Source: Nereocystis luetkeana (Eukaryota; Sar; Phaeophyceae; Laminariales; Laminariaceae). From it: DNA of 64,000 bases. The DNA lies in assembly GCA_031213475.1 (NCBI GenBank), contig JARUPZ010000021.1, positions 7,075,420 through 7,139,419 on the forward strand, given 5' to 3'. The position numbers and the translations under genes were made by a program. The notes under the pieces are model-generated. The model saw nothing but the letters and a program-made list of their open reading frames with translations. It made no database searches and was not told where the DNA came from. Below are positions 33,065 through 43,194 of the stretch, in pieces. How positions within the stretch are numbered: position 1 is the stretch's first letter; each line of letters starts with the position of its first letter.

Positions 33065-36000
33065 GTGTTCTTCACATTAAACCGTTCTTTCTACCCGTCG
33101 ACATCCAGCACTACCAGTGTCCGTGCCGATTCTTCAATCCTAGAAGAGATACAAGTTCTGTGGTCACAAAGCTACGCCACAGAGATACTACGTTGCCACG
33201 TGTGCAGTATGAACTGCAGTGGGCAATGCAAAGCCATGTCATCATACTAGATACGACAGGCACGACATACGCAATCTATGAAATAGTGAAACGAAAAGAA
33301 ACACTCAAAGAGAAAACAAAAACAAGGTAGACAAGTCGAAAAAGAAAAAGAAGAAAAATGAAAGCAAAATCTAAGAGAAACAATCTGTCGTGCCCCCCCC
33401 CCCCCCGCAGGCGAGGTGGCCAACACTTGAAAAAGAACGAGATGGAAAAAAGAAGAAATAACAAAAAACACCACTGCTTGTGAACAGAGTAAGACAAAGA
33501 ACCAAGGAGAAAGTAACAAGGAAAAATAACAAAGGGGAAATAACAGGCAGACCAAAGCCCAAAGCACCTTCCAGGTGGCGGCAGCAGCTCGTGGTACGAG
33601 TAGTATAGCCAGGTTCTCCCTGCTAATCCGCCTGGTACCTTGCTACCCAGACTGCCGTCTCCGCCCTGCGTTCGTCAACTATGCCCAGCCCCTTGGCGTC
33701 AGACAATACGAGCCGAGCAGAGCAGGTTCGTCTTCCAACCACGCCACACGGCTCCTTGAGTACGGCTTATCAATCAGAAAAGGAAGAGGAAGAGAAAAAA
33801 TGAAATGAAAATCACGGAGAGTCAGCGCAAGAAAGAAAAAAAAACAAAACTAAAAGAGAAGACAAGGGAAGACCACTTTCGAGCCAGCTGCACCAGTTGG
33901 TAGCACTAGTAGTATGGTCATATTCTACTTCCTAGTCGACTTGGTGCCTTGCTACCCTGTCTGCCATCTCCTTCCTACTTTCGTCTACCGCCGTTTCCCT
34001 TCTACCCCTCCTGTTCCCCCCTCTCTCCGCATTCCCTCGGTCGGGCTTTATGCCACTTCTCCTGTTGCCCTCTCCCCCCCCGTTCCTTTGGGCACCATCC
34101 ACGGCGGATGCGCGGCGCTGTCTACTCATCTCAGCCTCAGCCTCGTGCCACCTCACCATGAACCGTTCGGCTGCTTCAAGGATCCCCCGGTACCACTTCC
34201 CCACCTTTTTGGCTGCAGTGGACCACAACGCGGTCTCAACTCCAAACACCAAGGGGGCAACTTCCGTTGACCCTTCGGTGGCTCGGAACTCCCTAAGGTC
34301 TTCGACTATGCATCTATGCCAAGTCTTACACTGTCCGCCTGGTCTCGGGTTCTCCCCACCAGCTATCGTCCCGAGCATTACCCGATTGGGTAATCGCTCC
34401 TTGCTTTGCCGTGCCACGCCCCCCGCAAAGAAGAGCCGCCGTTTACGAATGGTCGTTTCGATGCTCTCGCAACGTGTCATCTTGAGGGCCTTCGCGTACG
34501 AGAGGGTGGCATGGTCAGTATGAAGTCGGCGCTGGAAGCCAATGATTCGCAACAGGACTTGGTGGTGAGCCGTTCGAAGCTTGGCAAAGTGTTCCGCTCT
34601 GAGGGTCCACGTCACACACCCGTACAGCAGGGTCTCAATCACCTCGGCCTTCAGCATTCGGACTTTAAGGCTAAGGGGGGCGGTCGTCCTATCATACAAC
34701 TCCGGGCCGAACCGTTTGAGGCATGCTCGCATGAGGCGGATCCGTCGGTCGATTTCGAGCGAGAGGTCAGCGTTTTCGTGGATAACGCCGCCTAGGTATA
34801 AGAACTGGGTCGTCTGCTTATACCTCTGACCTGCCGCTTCGATGACGAGCTGTGGTGCGAGGGTTGTCCGGTCTGGTGTTTGTAGGACCATTGTCTCAGT
34901 CTTCTTTTCCGACACCGTGAGGCCTGCTGCTTCGAAGACAGTCACGATGACTGTTATTATTTTTGCGAGCCCTTCAGCCGACTTCGAGACAATTCCTGCA
35001 TCGTCGGCGTACAACATGCCCCATACAGACCTTCGCACGCACGCCAATGGCTCCTCCTTCCCTGTTCGAACTACTCCAGCTTCCCAGAGTTGGACCAAAT
35101 CCCTTACAATGGCTTCGTCTTGGCTGAAGCGTACTAGTACGACGTGTAACGCAGCAGCGAAGAACACGTTGAACAGTAACGGTGATAGTACACAGCCTTG
35201 CCGCAGCCCCTGCGTGACATCAATTTCGAGAGCTCGCCGTCATCAGTACGCACGCGAGCCCGCATGCCATCGTGGAAATTACGGATAATTCTCAGCATCT
35301 TGGTTGGTACGCCAAAGCGTTGAGTACCTTCCATAACAGCTCTCGGTCGACAGAGTTGTACGCTTTCTGCAGATCGATGAAGCACACGTATAAGGGGATT
35401 TTCCTCTGTCGTCCGAGCTCTTGCAGCCGGCGCACGACGAACAACATGTCAATCGTTGATCGTGCGGGGCGGAAGCCGCACTGTTCCTCGCGGAGTAGTT
35501 CCTCGGTCTCGCAGTAGTTGCTGAGGCGGGACGCGACGATTTTCAACAACACTTTGCCTGCGTGGGCAACAAGCGAAATCCCTCTATAGTTGTTGCAGTC
35601 AGTTCGATCCTTCTTTTCGTGAAGGACCTTGATGATTGCATCTTTCCATTGCTGAGGGACTTCTCCTGTTAACCAAACATTGACAAGAATGTTGTGAAAG
35701 CGCTGGGCGAATGCCGGGTGGTCGATTTTTAGGAGTTCGACCGGGAGACCATCTGGCCCGACAGCTTTCCAATTCGACATCCCCTTATGTGCTTCGGTCA
35801 TCTCGTCTATGGATGGTTCATCTTCAAGCGACAGTTTAGGCGGTCGCGGTGGCAAGAGGTCGATGATCGTGGGATCGAGTTTCAGCGACTTCGTGTTCAA
35901 GAGTTTGTGGTAAAACCCCGCCCATCGTTCACGAATTCGCACCTTACCCCGTAGGATCGTGCCATCCTCGTCCCTAATGAACTGTTCGCTCCTCGCTTTA

Positions 36001-37410
36001 GTCCCTTCCAATCCTACCGTACTCTTAAGGTGCTTGTAAAAGCCTCTTTGGTCGTTGTTCGCTAGGAGTCGTTCGGTTTCGGCAAGGTACGCTTCGAAGT
36101 ACGCATGCAGTCCTGCGGCAATCACCTTCTGCAGGTTCGCACACGCAGATTTCAGGGTCTTCCACGCGGTTCTGTCCCGGGGGTGGGCACGCAAGAATTG
36201 TCGTGCATCCTCCCTCGCTGTCCATGCTGGCATGAATGCGGCCAAGGTTTCGGCAGACTCACACCATCCATCTCTGCGGTGGCGACGTGCAGGGGGTGGT
36301 ACCTCTTTTTCGACCGCCTCAATAACAGCCGTAGTGAAAATCTCAACCATACCAGACGTATTACGGGGCTGGATAGGCTGGTTGAGAGTGGAGATGATCC
36401 TGGAGACTACTCGTTCACGACAATTTCCATCGGACATAAAAAGCTGCCTGTCGAACTCTCGGCGTTTCGTCGGTCTACGTATTTGTCTGTTGGGCGCAAA
36501 ATGACCACCGAGTCGGACTTTGATATACAAGATGTTGTGGTCTGAGTCAGCCTTAGCTGGGGCAGGAGGCTGTGGGACGACTTTCATCTTGTACTCTAGG
36601 TCGATGGACTTGACGGGTTAGGATGTAGTCAATCCGCTTACGGTCATTCGGGCCGGTGCCGTTGTAAGTATGCGATATCCCACCCTTGCGCGTGCTGAAA
36701 AACGTGTTGGTGAGAGCCAACTTGCAATTAGTGGCGAACGACAGGAGCCGTCTGCCATTATCGTTACGAACATCATGTCCATACGCTCCCAGCACTCTGC
36801 TTTCATCATCACCGCACCCTTCTTTCCTCTGTCCAGTTCGCGCGTTGGCATCCATCAGTACAAACAGACACTCTTTCGTCGGGATTTTTTCCACCAAGTA
36901 CTCCAGCTTCTGCCAGAAAAAACGTTTCAGTTCGGCGTCCTTGGTACAATCAGTTGGAGCATACGCAACGACGAAATTGACTGCCTCGCATTTGCCAGCC
37001 AGCTCAAAGCGCATAGACATTAGCCGCTCGTCAACGAACTGATGAGTATACACAGACTTACTGCACAACGATTCCTTGACAGCTAGGCCTACTCCGTACA
37101 GCCCTTGCCTGGTGACTGTTGTTTCCTGTCCTTAACAGAAAACACGATACCCTGCCGCACGGAACGTCGTGCTGCCGGACCTCCGAGTTTCTTGCAGGCC
37201 AATGAAGTCACAGCCGTGTTGCCGTCCCTTCGCCAGTACCCGCTCGTCATGTCCGTACCCGTTCTTCCCCTTTACAACCAGGGTGCGCACATTGTAGGTC
37301 GCTACCGTCACAAGTGCCTCCTTCTGTCTCTTACGAGCCTCGCGTGCTGCTTTCTTTGCCAGCCGACGTGAGGCTCGTCCCCGCCTTCTTTTTTTTTTTT
37401 TTTTTTTTTG
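33065..37410 (-). mobile_element. APE-endonuclease/RT LINE, nearly complete but frameshifted
   Basis: Minus-strand non-LTR retrotransposon with an N-terminal APE-like endonuclease and a reverse transcriptase in one original reading frame, now broken by several frameshifts. The single-ORF plan and short size resemble RTE-type LINEs; the clade is inferred. The 3' UTR (33931-33065) is T-rich on the minus strand. Its 3' end is repeated inverted at 38366-39693 and as short tails elsewhere. An A-run of about 22 at its 5' side (37389-37410) adjoins a SINE copy. Confidence 0.85.
33932..36587 (-). pseudogene. LINE reverse transcriptase and C-terminal region, frameshifted
   Basis: Frame 36587-35292 carries [35 protein letters not shown] and [14 protein letters not shown]. 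Shifts near 35330 and 35230 lead to RFGVPTKML and then [15 protein letters not shown]. Frame 35167-33932 has the active-site YADDA at about 35000 and LLYGCVTWTL, and a C-terminal Arg/Gly-rich tail ending at 33932. No intact product can be made. It follows the endonuclease in the same orientation. Confidence 0.88.
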
Positions 37411-37431
37411 GGTAGGCACAATTCGATGCAA
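36553..37431 (-). pseudogene. LINE endonuclease domain (APE type), frameshifted
   Basis: Minus-strand frame to 37132 encodes VATYNVRTL and FIGLQETRRSG, with Asn and catalytic Glu. A shifted frame 37068-36553 encodes NFVVAYAPTD, LMDANARTG, ISHTYNG and DRKRIDYIL, the usual endonuclease boxes. The closing SDHN box appears at the start of the next frame (36587). In active elements this domain nicks target DNA to prime reverse transcription. At least two frameshifts inactivate it here. Confidence 0.85.
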
Positions 37432-37608
37432 GTCGACGAGGGAAGAAAAGGCTGAAATCTTCTCGCGATAAAAATGAAGGCACGTACCGTAGCGGGAAGG
37501 GGGGAGAAGAGCCTGCTATGTGACCCCGGATCTGAGTTACGAGTTGGAAGGAGAGAGAGAAGAAGATGTGCGAAGATAATAAATGGGATGAGAAAATAAA
37601 AAAATAAA
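37411..37608 (+). mobile_element. SINE family 1, 5'-truncated
   Basis: GGGTAGGCACAATTCGATGC through GAGAAGAAGATGTGCGAAG matches the SINE body, ending in the A-rich tail GAAAATAAAAAAATAAAAAA. The tRNA head is missing. Confidence 0.75.
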
Positions 37609-37639
37609 AAACACGATATGCACTACATGCACACTTCAT

Positions 37640-37920
37640 AAAAAAAAAGCGAAGGAAGCGAAGGAAAACCACGTCGAACGATATAACGAAAAAGTGTGAA
37701 AAGTGTACATTGCCACCTCATTCATGTAAACGGAGTACGACCGCGAAACCAAGTAAAGAACGGGCGAGCCGAAGCACAACGAAGCAAAACAAGATACACC
37801 CTCCAGGCACCTGCAGCAGGTTGTGGTCCGCGTGGCATAGCTTAGGTTCTGGTCACTAGTCGGTCTGGTACCTTGCTATCCTGTCTGTCCTGCTCTTCCT
37901 GCTTCCGGCAACCGTGCCCC
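37640..37920 (-). mobile_element. LINE fragment (diverged)
   Basis: CACCTGCAGCAGGTTGTGGT and CTGGTACCTTGCTATCCTGTC match, in order, the LINE segment at 33570-33670 in the same orientation, at lower identity. Confidence 0.5.
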
Positions 37921-38042
37921 AATCAAGGGGAGGATGCGTCAGGCAATACAGAGATAAACGCAACGGGTTCGTCACCCACCTACGAAACAAGACGTCTTTT
38001 CATGAGGACTTGTGTGTGTGTTTGGTGTGTGTGTGTGTGTGT

Positions 38043-38364
38043 TTTTTCTCATCCCAGTGTTTTTTCTCATCCCATTCATTATCTTCGCACATGTTCTTCT
38101 CTCTCCTTCCAACTCGTAACTCAGATCCGGGGTCACATAGCAGGCCCTTCTACCCCCTTCCCGCTACGGTACGTGCCTTCATTTTTATCGCGAGAAGATT
38201 TCAGCCTTTTCTTCCCTCGTCGACTCGCATCGAATTGTGCCTACCCACGCTGAAAGGCGCTCTCAACAATTGAATCCTTTTTTTATTTTTGCAAATAAAG
38301 TCAAAGTCCGACCCACCTGGGGCTGGAACCCAGGACTCAAACAAGTAGAATTCGAGGTTAACCA
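38043..38364 (-). mobile_element. SINE family 1, second long copy
   Basis: Same body as 4125-4470, with the B box on the minus strand as GGGTTCCAGCCCC. The head ends at GAGGTTAACCAC, where a LINE fragment begins, so the A box side is lost. The A-rich tail region is tandemly doubled (TTTTTTCTCATCCCA twice on the plus strand). Confidence 0.75.
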
Positions 38365-38365
38365 C

Positions 38366-39693
38366 GTGGCACGGCAAAGCAAGGAGCGATTACCCAATCG
38401 GGTAATGCTCGGGACGATAGCTGGTGGGGAGAACCCGAGACCAGGCGGACAGTGTAAGACTTGGCATAGATGCATAGTCGAAGACCTTAGGGAGTTCCGA
38501 GCCACCGAAGGGTCAACGGAAGTTGCCCCCTTGGTGTTTGGAGTTGAGACCGCGTTGTGGTCCACTGCAGCCAAAAAGGTGGGGAAGTGGTACCGGGGGA
38601 TCCTTGAAGCAGCCGAACGGTTCATGGTGAGGTGGCACGAGGCTGAGGCTGAGATGAGTAGACAGCGCCGCGCATCCGCCGTGGATGGTGCCCAAAGGAA
38701 CGGGGGGGGAGAGGGCAACAGGAGAAGTGGCATAAAGCCCGACCGAGGGAATGCGGAGAGGGGGGGGAACAGGAGGGGTAGAAGGGAAACGGCGGTAGAC
38801 GAAAGTAGGAAGGAGATGGCAGACAGGGTAGCAAGGCACCAAGTCGACTAGGAAGTAGAATATGACCATACTACTAGTGCTACCAACTGGTGCAGCTGGC
38901 TCGAACGTGGTCTTTCCTTGTCTTCTCTTTTAGTTTTGTTTTTTTTTCTTTCTTGCGCTGACTCTCCGTGATTTTCATTTCATTTTTTCTCTTCCTCTTC
39001 CTTTTCTGATTGATAAGCCGTACTCAAGGAGCCGTGTGGCGTGGTTGGAAGACGAACCTGCTCTGCTCGGCTCGTATTGTCTGACGCCAAGGGGCTGGGC
39101 ATAGTTGACGAACGCAGGGCGGAGACGGCAGTCTGGGTAGCAAGGTACCAGGCGGATTAGCAGGGAGAACCTGGCTATACTACTCGTACCACAAGCTGCT
39201 GCCGCCACCTGGAAGGTGCTTTGGGCTTTGGTCTGCCTGTTATTTCCCCTTTGTTATTTTTCCTTGTTACTTTCTCCTTGGTTCTTTGTCTTACTCTGTT
39301 CACAAGCAGTGGTGTTTTTTTGTTATTTCTTCTTTTTTCCAGCTCGTTCTTTTTCAAGTGTTGGCCACCTCGCCTGCGGGGGGGGGGGCACGACAGATTG
39401 TTTCTCTTAGATTTTGCTTTCATTTTTTTTCTTTTTCTTTTTCGATTTGTCTACCTTGTTTTTGTTTTCTCTTTGATTGTTTCTTTTCGTTTCACTATTT
39501 CATAGATTGCGTATGCCGTGCCTGTCGTATCTAGTATGATGACATGGCTTTGCATTGCCCACTGCAGTTCACACTGCACACGTGGCAACGTAGTATCTCT
39601 GTGGCGTAGCTTTGTGACCACAGAACTTGTATCTCTTCTAGGATTGAAGAATCGGCACGGACACTGGTTGTGCTGGATGTCGACGGGTAGAAG
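38366..39693 (+). mobile_element. 5'-truncated LINE copy, inverted relative to 33092-34422
   Basis: Encodes the LINE C-terminal segment from RQSKERLPNRVML to the stop at 38851, in frame, then the 3' UTR to 39693. It is almost identical to 33092-34422 but on the opposite strand, forming an inverted repeat with arms of about 1.33 kb and a spacer of about 3.9 kb. Confidence 0.9.
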
Positions 39694-40285
39694 AAACCTA
39701 CCCATAGGCCACAAAAAAGGTGGCGTGATGGATTTGAAGGATTATTCACGAAACGCGGTCAACAATGATATGATTATAATAGTCAGAGACAGCAGCAATA
39801 ATCCAAAAATACTTCAATTTAGACTGGTATTGATAGCAGGAACGAGAGCAGTTCGCAAAAATCTCGTCTTGCGTCTCGAATGGGATCTTCATACCCTGCA
39901 AAAAGATGGTAAAACCTAAAATAATATGTCCTACCAATAATAGGCTATGGATATCGTATAGCTTGTTCACCCGATTTTTTTGCTGGTGACTTTCGAAAAT
40001 ACCTGGAAACGTTTGTGTTTTCAGCCCTTTTAGCTCTCTACACCTGCCAGGTGTTGTTGTGTAAAAGCACGCACAGAAAAACAAAAATACCCCGGAAATA
40101 ACGGCCTCGGAATCTGCGTTTGCCGCTATTGACACAAAAAAAAACGCACTGTTTTCATGTTCTTGAGTTTGAACACACGCGATTCTCAGGTATCGGCTCT
40201 CTGATATAGGTGGTACCCTATCTATGGCGAAGTCTCAGAGAAAAAAAAATAAAAGAATGTCGACGAAACCGTCGGGCGGCAACAA
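39694..40285. other. No recognised gene
   Basis: AT-rich, short frames without motifs. Confidence 0.35.
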
Positions 40286-40770
40286 AAACAATCATCGATG
40301 ACTTTGTCGCCCGCACGCGGGGACTACGCTAGGCGAATTGGCGACGACCAGTCGTGCGGAGAAAGCTGCAGAAAGCGGTAAATATAAAGCGTTGGAGCGG
40401 GTCAGCCAAAATGTGACTCGGGCACGCGACGCTGATATTGCTCGATGCTTTGAGGAGACGGAAGGTCCTCGGTCAGCGGAGGCGTTGGCCGAAGAACAAA
40501 AAGTTTCCAAGGAGAACGAACAGCTAATAATGAGACGCGAAGCTTGTGAACAAAGTTGGCGCGTGAGCAAGAGTGCAGGGCTCATGCGGAATCTAAAACG
40601 CGCGCAGCCCAAGCGGCGCTGGATATCGAGACGGAGGAGAGGCGGGCGTAACAGGTACCAGTGGCAAGCCTGGAAGAGGAGACTGGTCGTTTGTCGTTGG
40701 TTAGGATGAGGTCGAAAAGGAAAGGGACGACCTCAACTCCGTTATATTTGAGGATGGCAACGAGGGACTA
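40286..40770 (+). pseudogene. Coiled-coil protein remnant
   Basis: Frame 40338-40560 encodes a charged helical stretch (EKAAESGKYKALERV, EALAEEQKVSKENEQL). After a shift near 40555 the other frame continues in the same style (KLAREQECRAHAESKT, LDIETEERRA) to a stop. Such charged heptad-like sequence suggests a coiled coil. It may be a retroelement ORF1 or a host gene relic; not recognised. Confidence 0.35.
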
Positions 40771-41390
40771 CTGTGGGCCCAGGAGGCAGATCAGCTAGTA
40801 ATGGTTCTCCAAGAACGCCTTGGCTTACAGAACATACATGCAGCATGAGCCCACCCGGAGGGGGAAGCACAACCAAAACGGCGCTTCCACCCATCTCGTG
40901 CTTCTGCTGCTCCTATGCCGTGTCTCTTTTCGTCCAGCTATACATACATCAATATATATAGAAGGGGCTACGCCGGCGGCCTGAACGGCTGCCGGTCGCA
41001 GACATGCGTGATGGGCGTATCATGTAGAGTAAGGGAAGCCTGAGATTCGATGCCAAGAGGTTGAGAACGTGCACTCCACACCATGAACCTTCAAAAAGGT
41101 GGCAGAATCCGGATGATTGCTTGCCGATTAACCGAAAAGCAGCGGAAAAGCTGGAAGGCGTTGTAACTTTTTCTCAGGGAGTTGGCGATGGCCGACATCA
41201 CAGCTCCGTAAAAATGTGCCGTCACAGCAGGTAGGTGCTCTCGCAGTTCTTCCGCATTGGTAGGTGTCCGCAATCACGTAGTGCAGCTCCGCTGCAGCTG
41301 CCGCTGTACCCTAGCGTACACGCGATAAGCGATGTTGGTCGTCAGGAGTGCTGCTGACTGACTGTAGGTGACGTGTGATTGTTTTTGTTT
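40771..41390. other. No recognised gene
   Basis: Short frames only. Confidence 0.3.
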
Positions 41391-41394
41391 TTTA

Positions 41395-41715
41395 GAAATC
41401 ACTTTTACTTTCCGGCCTAACTCGCAGGAGGCTTTACCCTCAGTGATCTTCTGGGCAAGCCGTGGTCACAGGTGTCGTCCCTTCTTCCCCCCGGTACGTG
41501 CCTTTCTTATTTTGTCGCTTATAAGGTTCAGCATTCCCACTGCTCGTCGATTTTCATCGAATGTAGCTAACTCACGCTCTCGCGCTTTCCGCCAATCAGT
41601 TTTTTTTTTATGCAAGAAAAAGTCCCTACGAGCATGCTGCACTCGGTGGGGCTTGAACCCACAAAATTGATCTTGATAGGCCCGCGGACGCCGGCTTGGT
41701 CCCCCAATCTCTCTC
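41395..41715 (-). mobile_element. tRNA-derived SINE, family 2
   Basis: The minus strand has a head with ACCAAGCCGGCG (weak A box) and a clear B box GGGTTCAAGCCCC. It then has an A-rich linker (GCATAAAAAAAAA) and a body that follows family 1 block by block (TTCGATGAAAATCGACGAG, GCTGAACC, AAGGCACGTACC). The head differs from family 1, so the tails are shared and the tRNA parts are not. Confidence 0.65.
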
Positions 41716-41937
41716 ATATATTCCGGCGTATTTTATATGGAAAACAGTTCTCAACTTAGCGTGGGTAGCATGTGCTATCAGGGCGTTCCATCGATGTCCC
41801 GTATACAACCACGCCCGCGCAGGCCCCCACAATCGTGCGCCGGCCGGGTCGGTGACCCTCCCCATAATTTGGAGGCCGGAGAGGACATGCCGGAAAAAAA
41901 AACCGAGGGCGTACACGATGTGGAGAGACCATGGCCC

Positions 41938-42150
41938 AAAACACTGATAGGGCAGGGGTGTTCCGAGTTTCCTTTGTAGATCTCAACTTCAAGGCTTCGC
42001 GCGGGCACCACGACGCTGAGTGGGCGGACCCTTCGACGCCTGCCCAACACACTGACCAGGGCAGGGGTGTTCAGAGATTCCTTTGTAGATTTCAACTTCA
42101 AGGCTTCGCGCGGGCGCCACGACGCTGAGTGGGCGGACCTATCGGCGCCT
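41938..42150. repeat. Two-unit tandem repeat of 109 bp
   Basis: GCAGGGGTGTTC recurs at 41952 and 42061. Each is followed by TTCCTTTGTAGAT, CAACTTCAAGGCTTCGCGCG and GACGCTGAGTGGGCGGACC. Confidence 0.9.
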
Positions 42151-42477
42151 GGTAGATCAGGCGTGGAGGGGAAACGCCCCGGCGACGAAACCGCGCGGAA
42201 AGACGGTCAGAGGCGAGAGAGATACGCCGACCAAAAACTGATCGGATAGGTTGAGGATCATCATAGATATATCTATGAGCTCGTGTTGCATTCTATGCCA
42301 GGTATCTGGTACACATTCTAATATTCAATAATTAGTGCTCGTACGCTAAATACTATCCGCTTGCTATCAATTATTTGACACTTGGATGTAGGTAGGTGAC
42401 TTCCAGGCCTTTCGTTTTTGATAAGTGTTTCGGGCCTCTACCTTTTTTCAACTTGATTTTATAAAACCCCTGTTATT

Positions 42478-42585
42478 CCTACCCGTCGACATCCACCCAG
42501 CACAACCTGTGTGTGTACCGAATTTTTAATCGAGAAAATATACAAACTATGTTGGTCACAACACTACGCCACAGAGTACTACTCG
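42478..42585 (-). mobile_element. LINE 3' tail fragment (diverged)
   Basis: CCTACCCGTCGACATCCA and the following GGTCACAACACTACGCCACAG match the LINE 3' end in order. A short tandem duplication (GTACGCAGAGTACACATGCA) follows at 42602-42640. Confidence 0.55.
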
Positions 42586-42639
42586 TACACCATTGGTATG
42601 CAGTACGCAGAGTACACATGCAGTACGCAGAGTACACAA

Positions 42640-43194
42640 TGCATACACCACACCAATCAATGCCGCCAGAGAAGGCACCATACCAATGCTGCCAAGCCGT
42701 CGACGACACTCGTTGCTGCTACACAAGCCCAAACGGTTGCCGCTAACCATACCCCTAGCTGACGCGCCTTGATCGTCAGGTACAGTTCTCAGCTTCCTGA
42801 ATCCCGTTATAATCCGATTTATATATCACCCATCATGCGAACATTCTATCCGCTCTCGGTATGCCCTTTTACCTGTCCTTCGAGCCTATCTAATCGTAGC
42901 GCATAAAACAAACCATGCGGAACAAATTCTGTATTCTGTCTGCCATGTTGTACCCTGTCTGAATGCCGCGTACCTCCATGCTTGTGCTGAAGCGGGGCCG
43001 ACGACTTCGCCTTGAAACGTATTCGGGCTAGGCGGGCTGCCAGCAGCGTGGCTTCGCGCATTAGATGGCCGTTAAGTCTGTGCGGTTGAACCAGGTAAAA
43101 AAAAATGATCCCTGGTATGTAATCTGACGGCGCAGGTCCTCAATCCCTCTCTATCTGCAGGCTACGAGAGTCCAACAGGTGACGAGACGAAACC
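42640..43194. other. Upstream region of the cysteine-rich gene
   Basis: No motif-bearing frame. It holds CCTGGTATG near 43110 and a pyrimidine-rich CTCTCTATCTGCAG at 43147-43160, which could be a splice acceptor in the 5' UTR. No clear TATA box. Confidence 0.35.

Noticed and set aside
33914-35288. Several plus-strand frames of 70-157 codons
   Set aside because: Antisense shadows of the LINE reverse transcriptase.
41640-41715. tRNA gene on the minus strand
   Set aside because: Same reason: clear B box, weak A box, and a SINE body attached.
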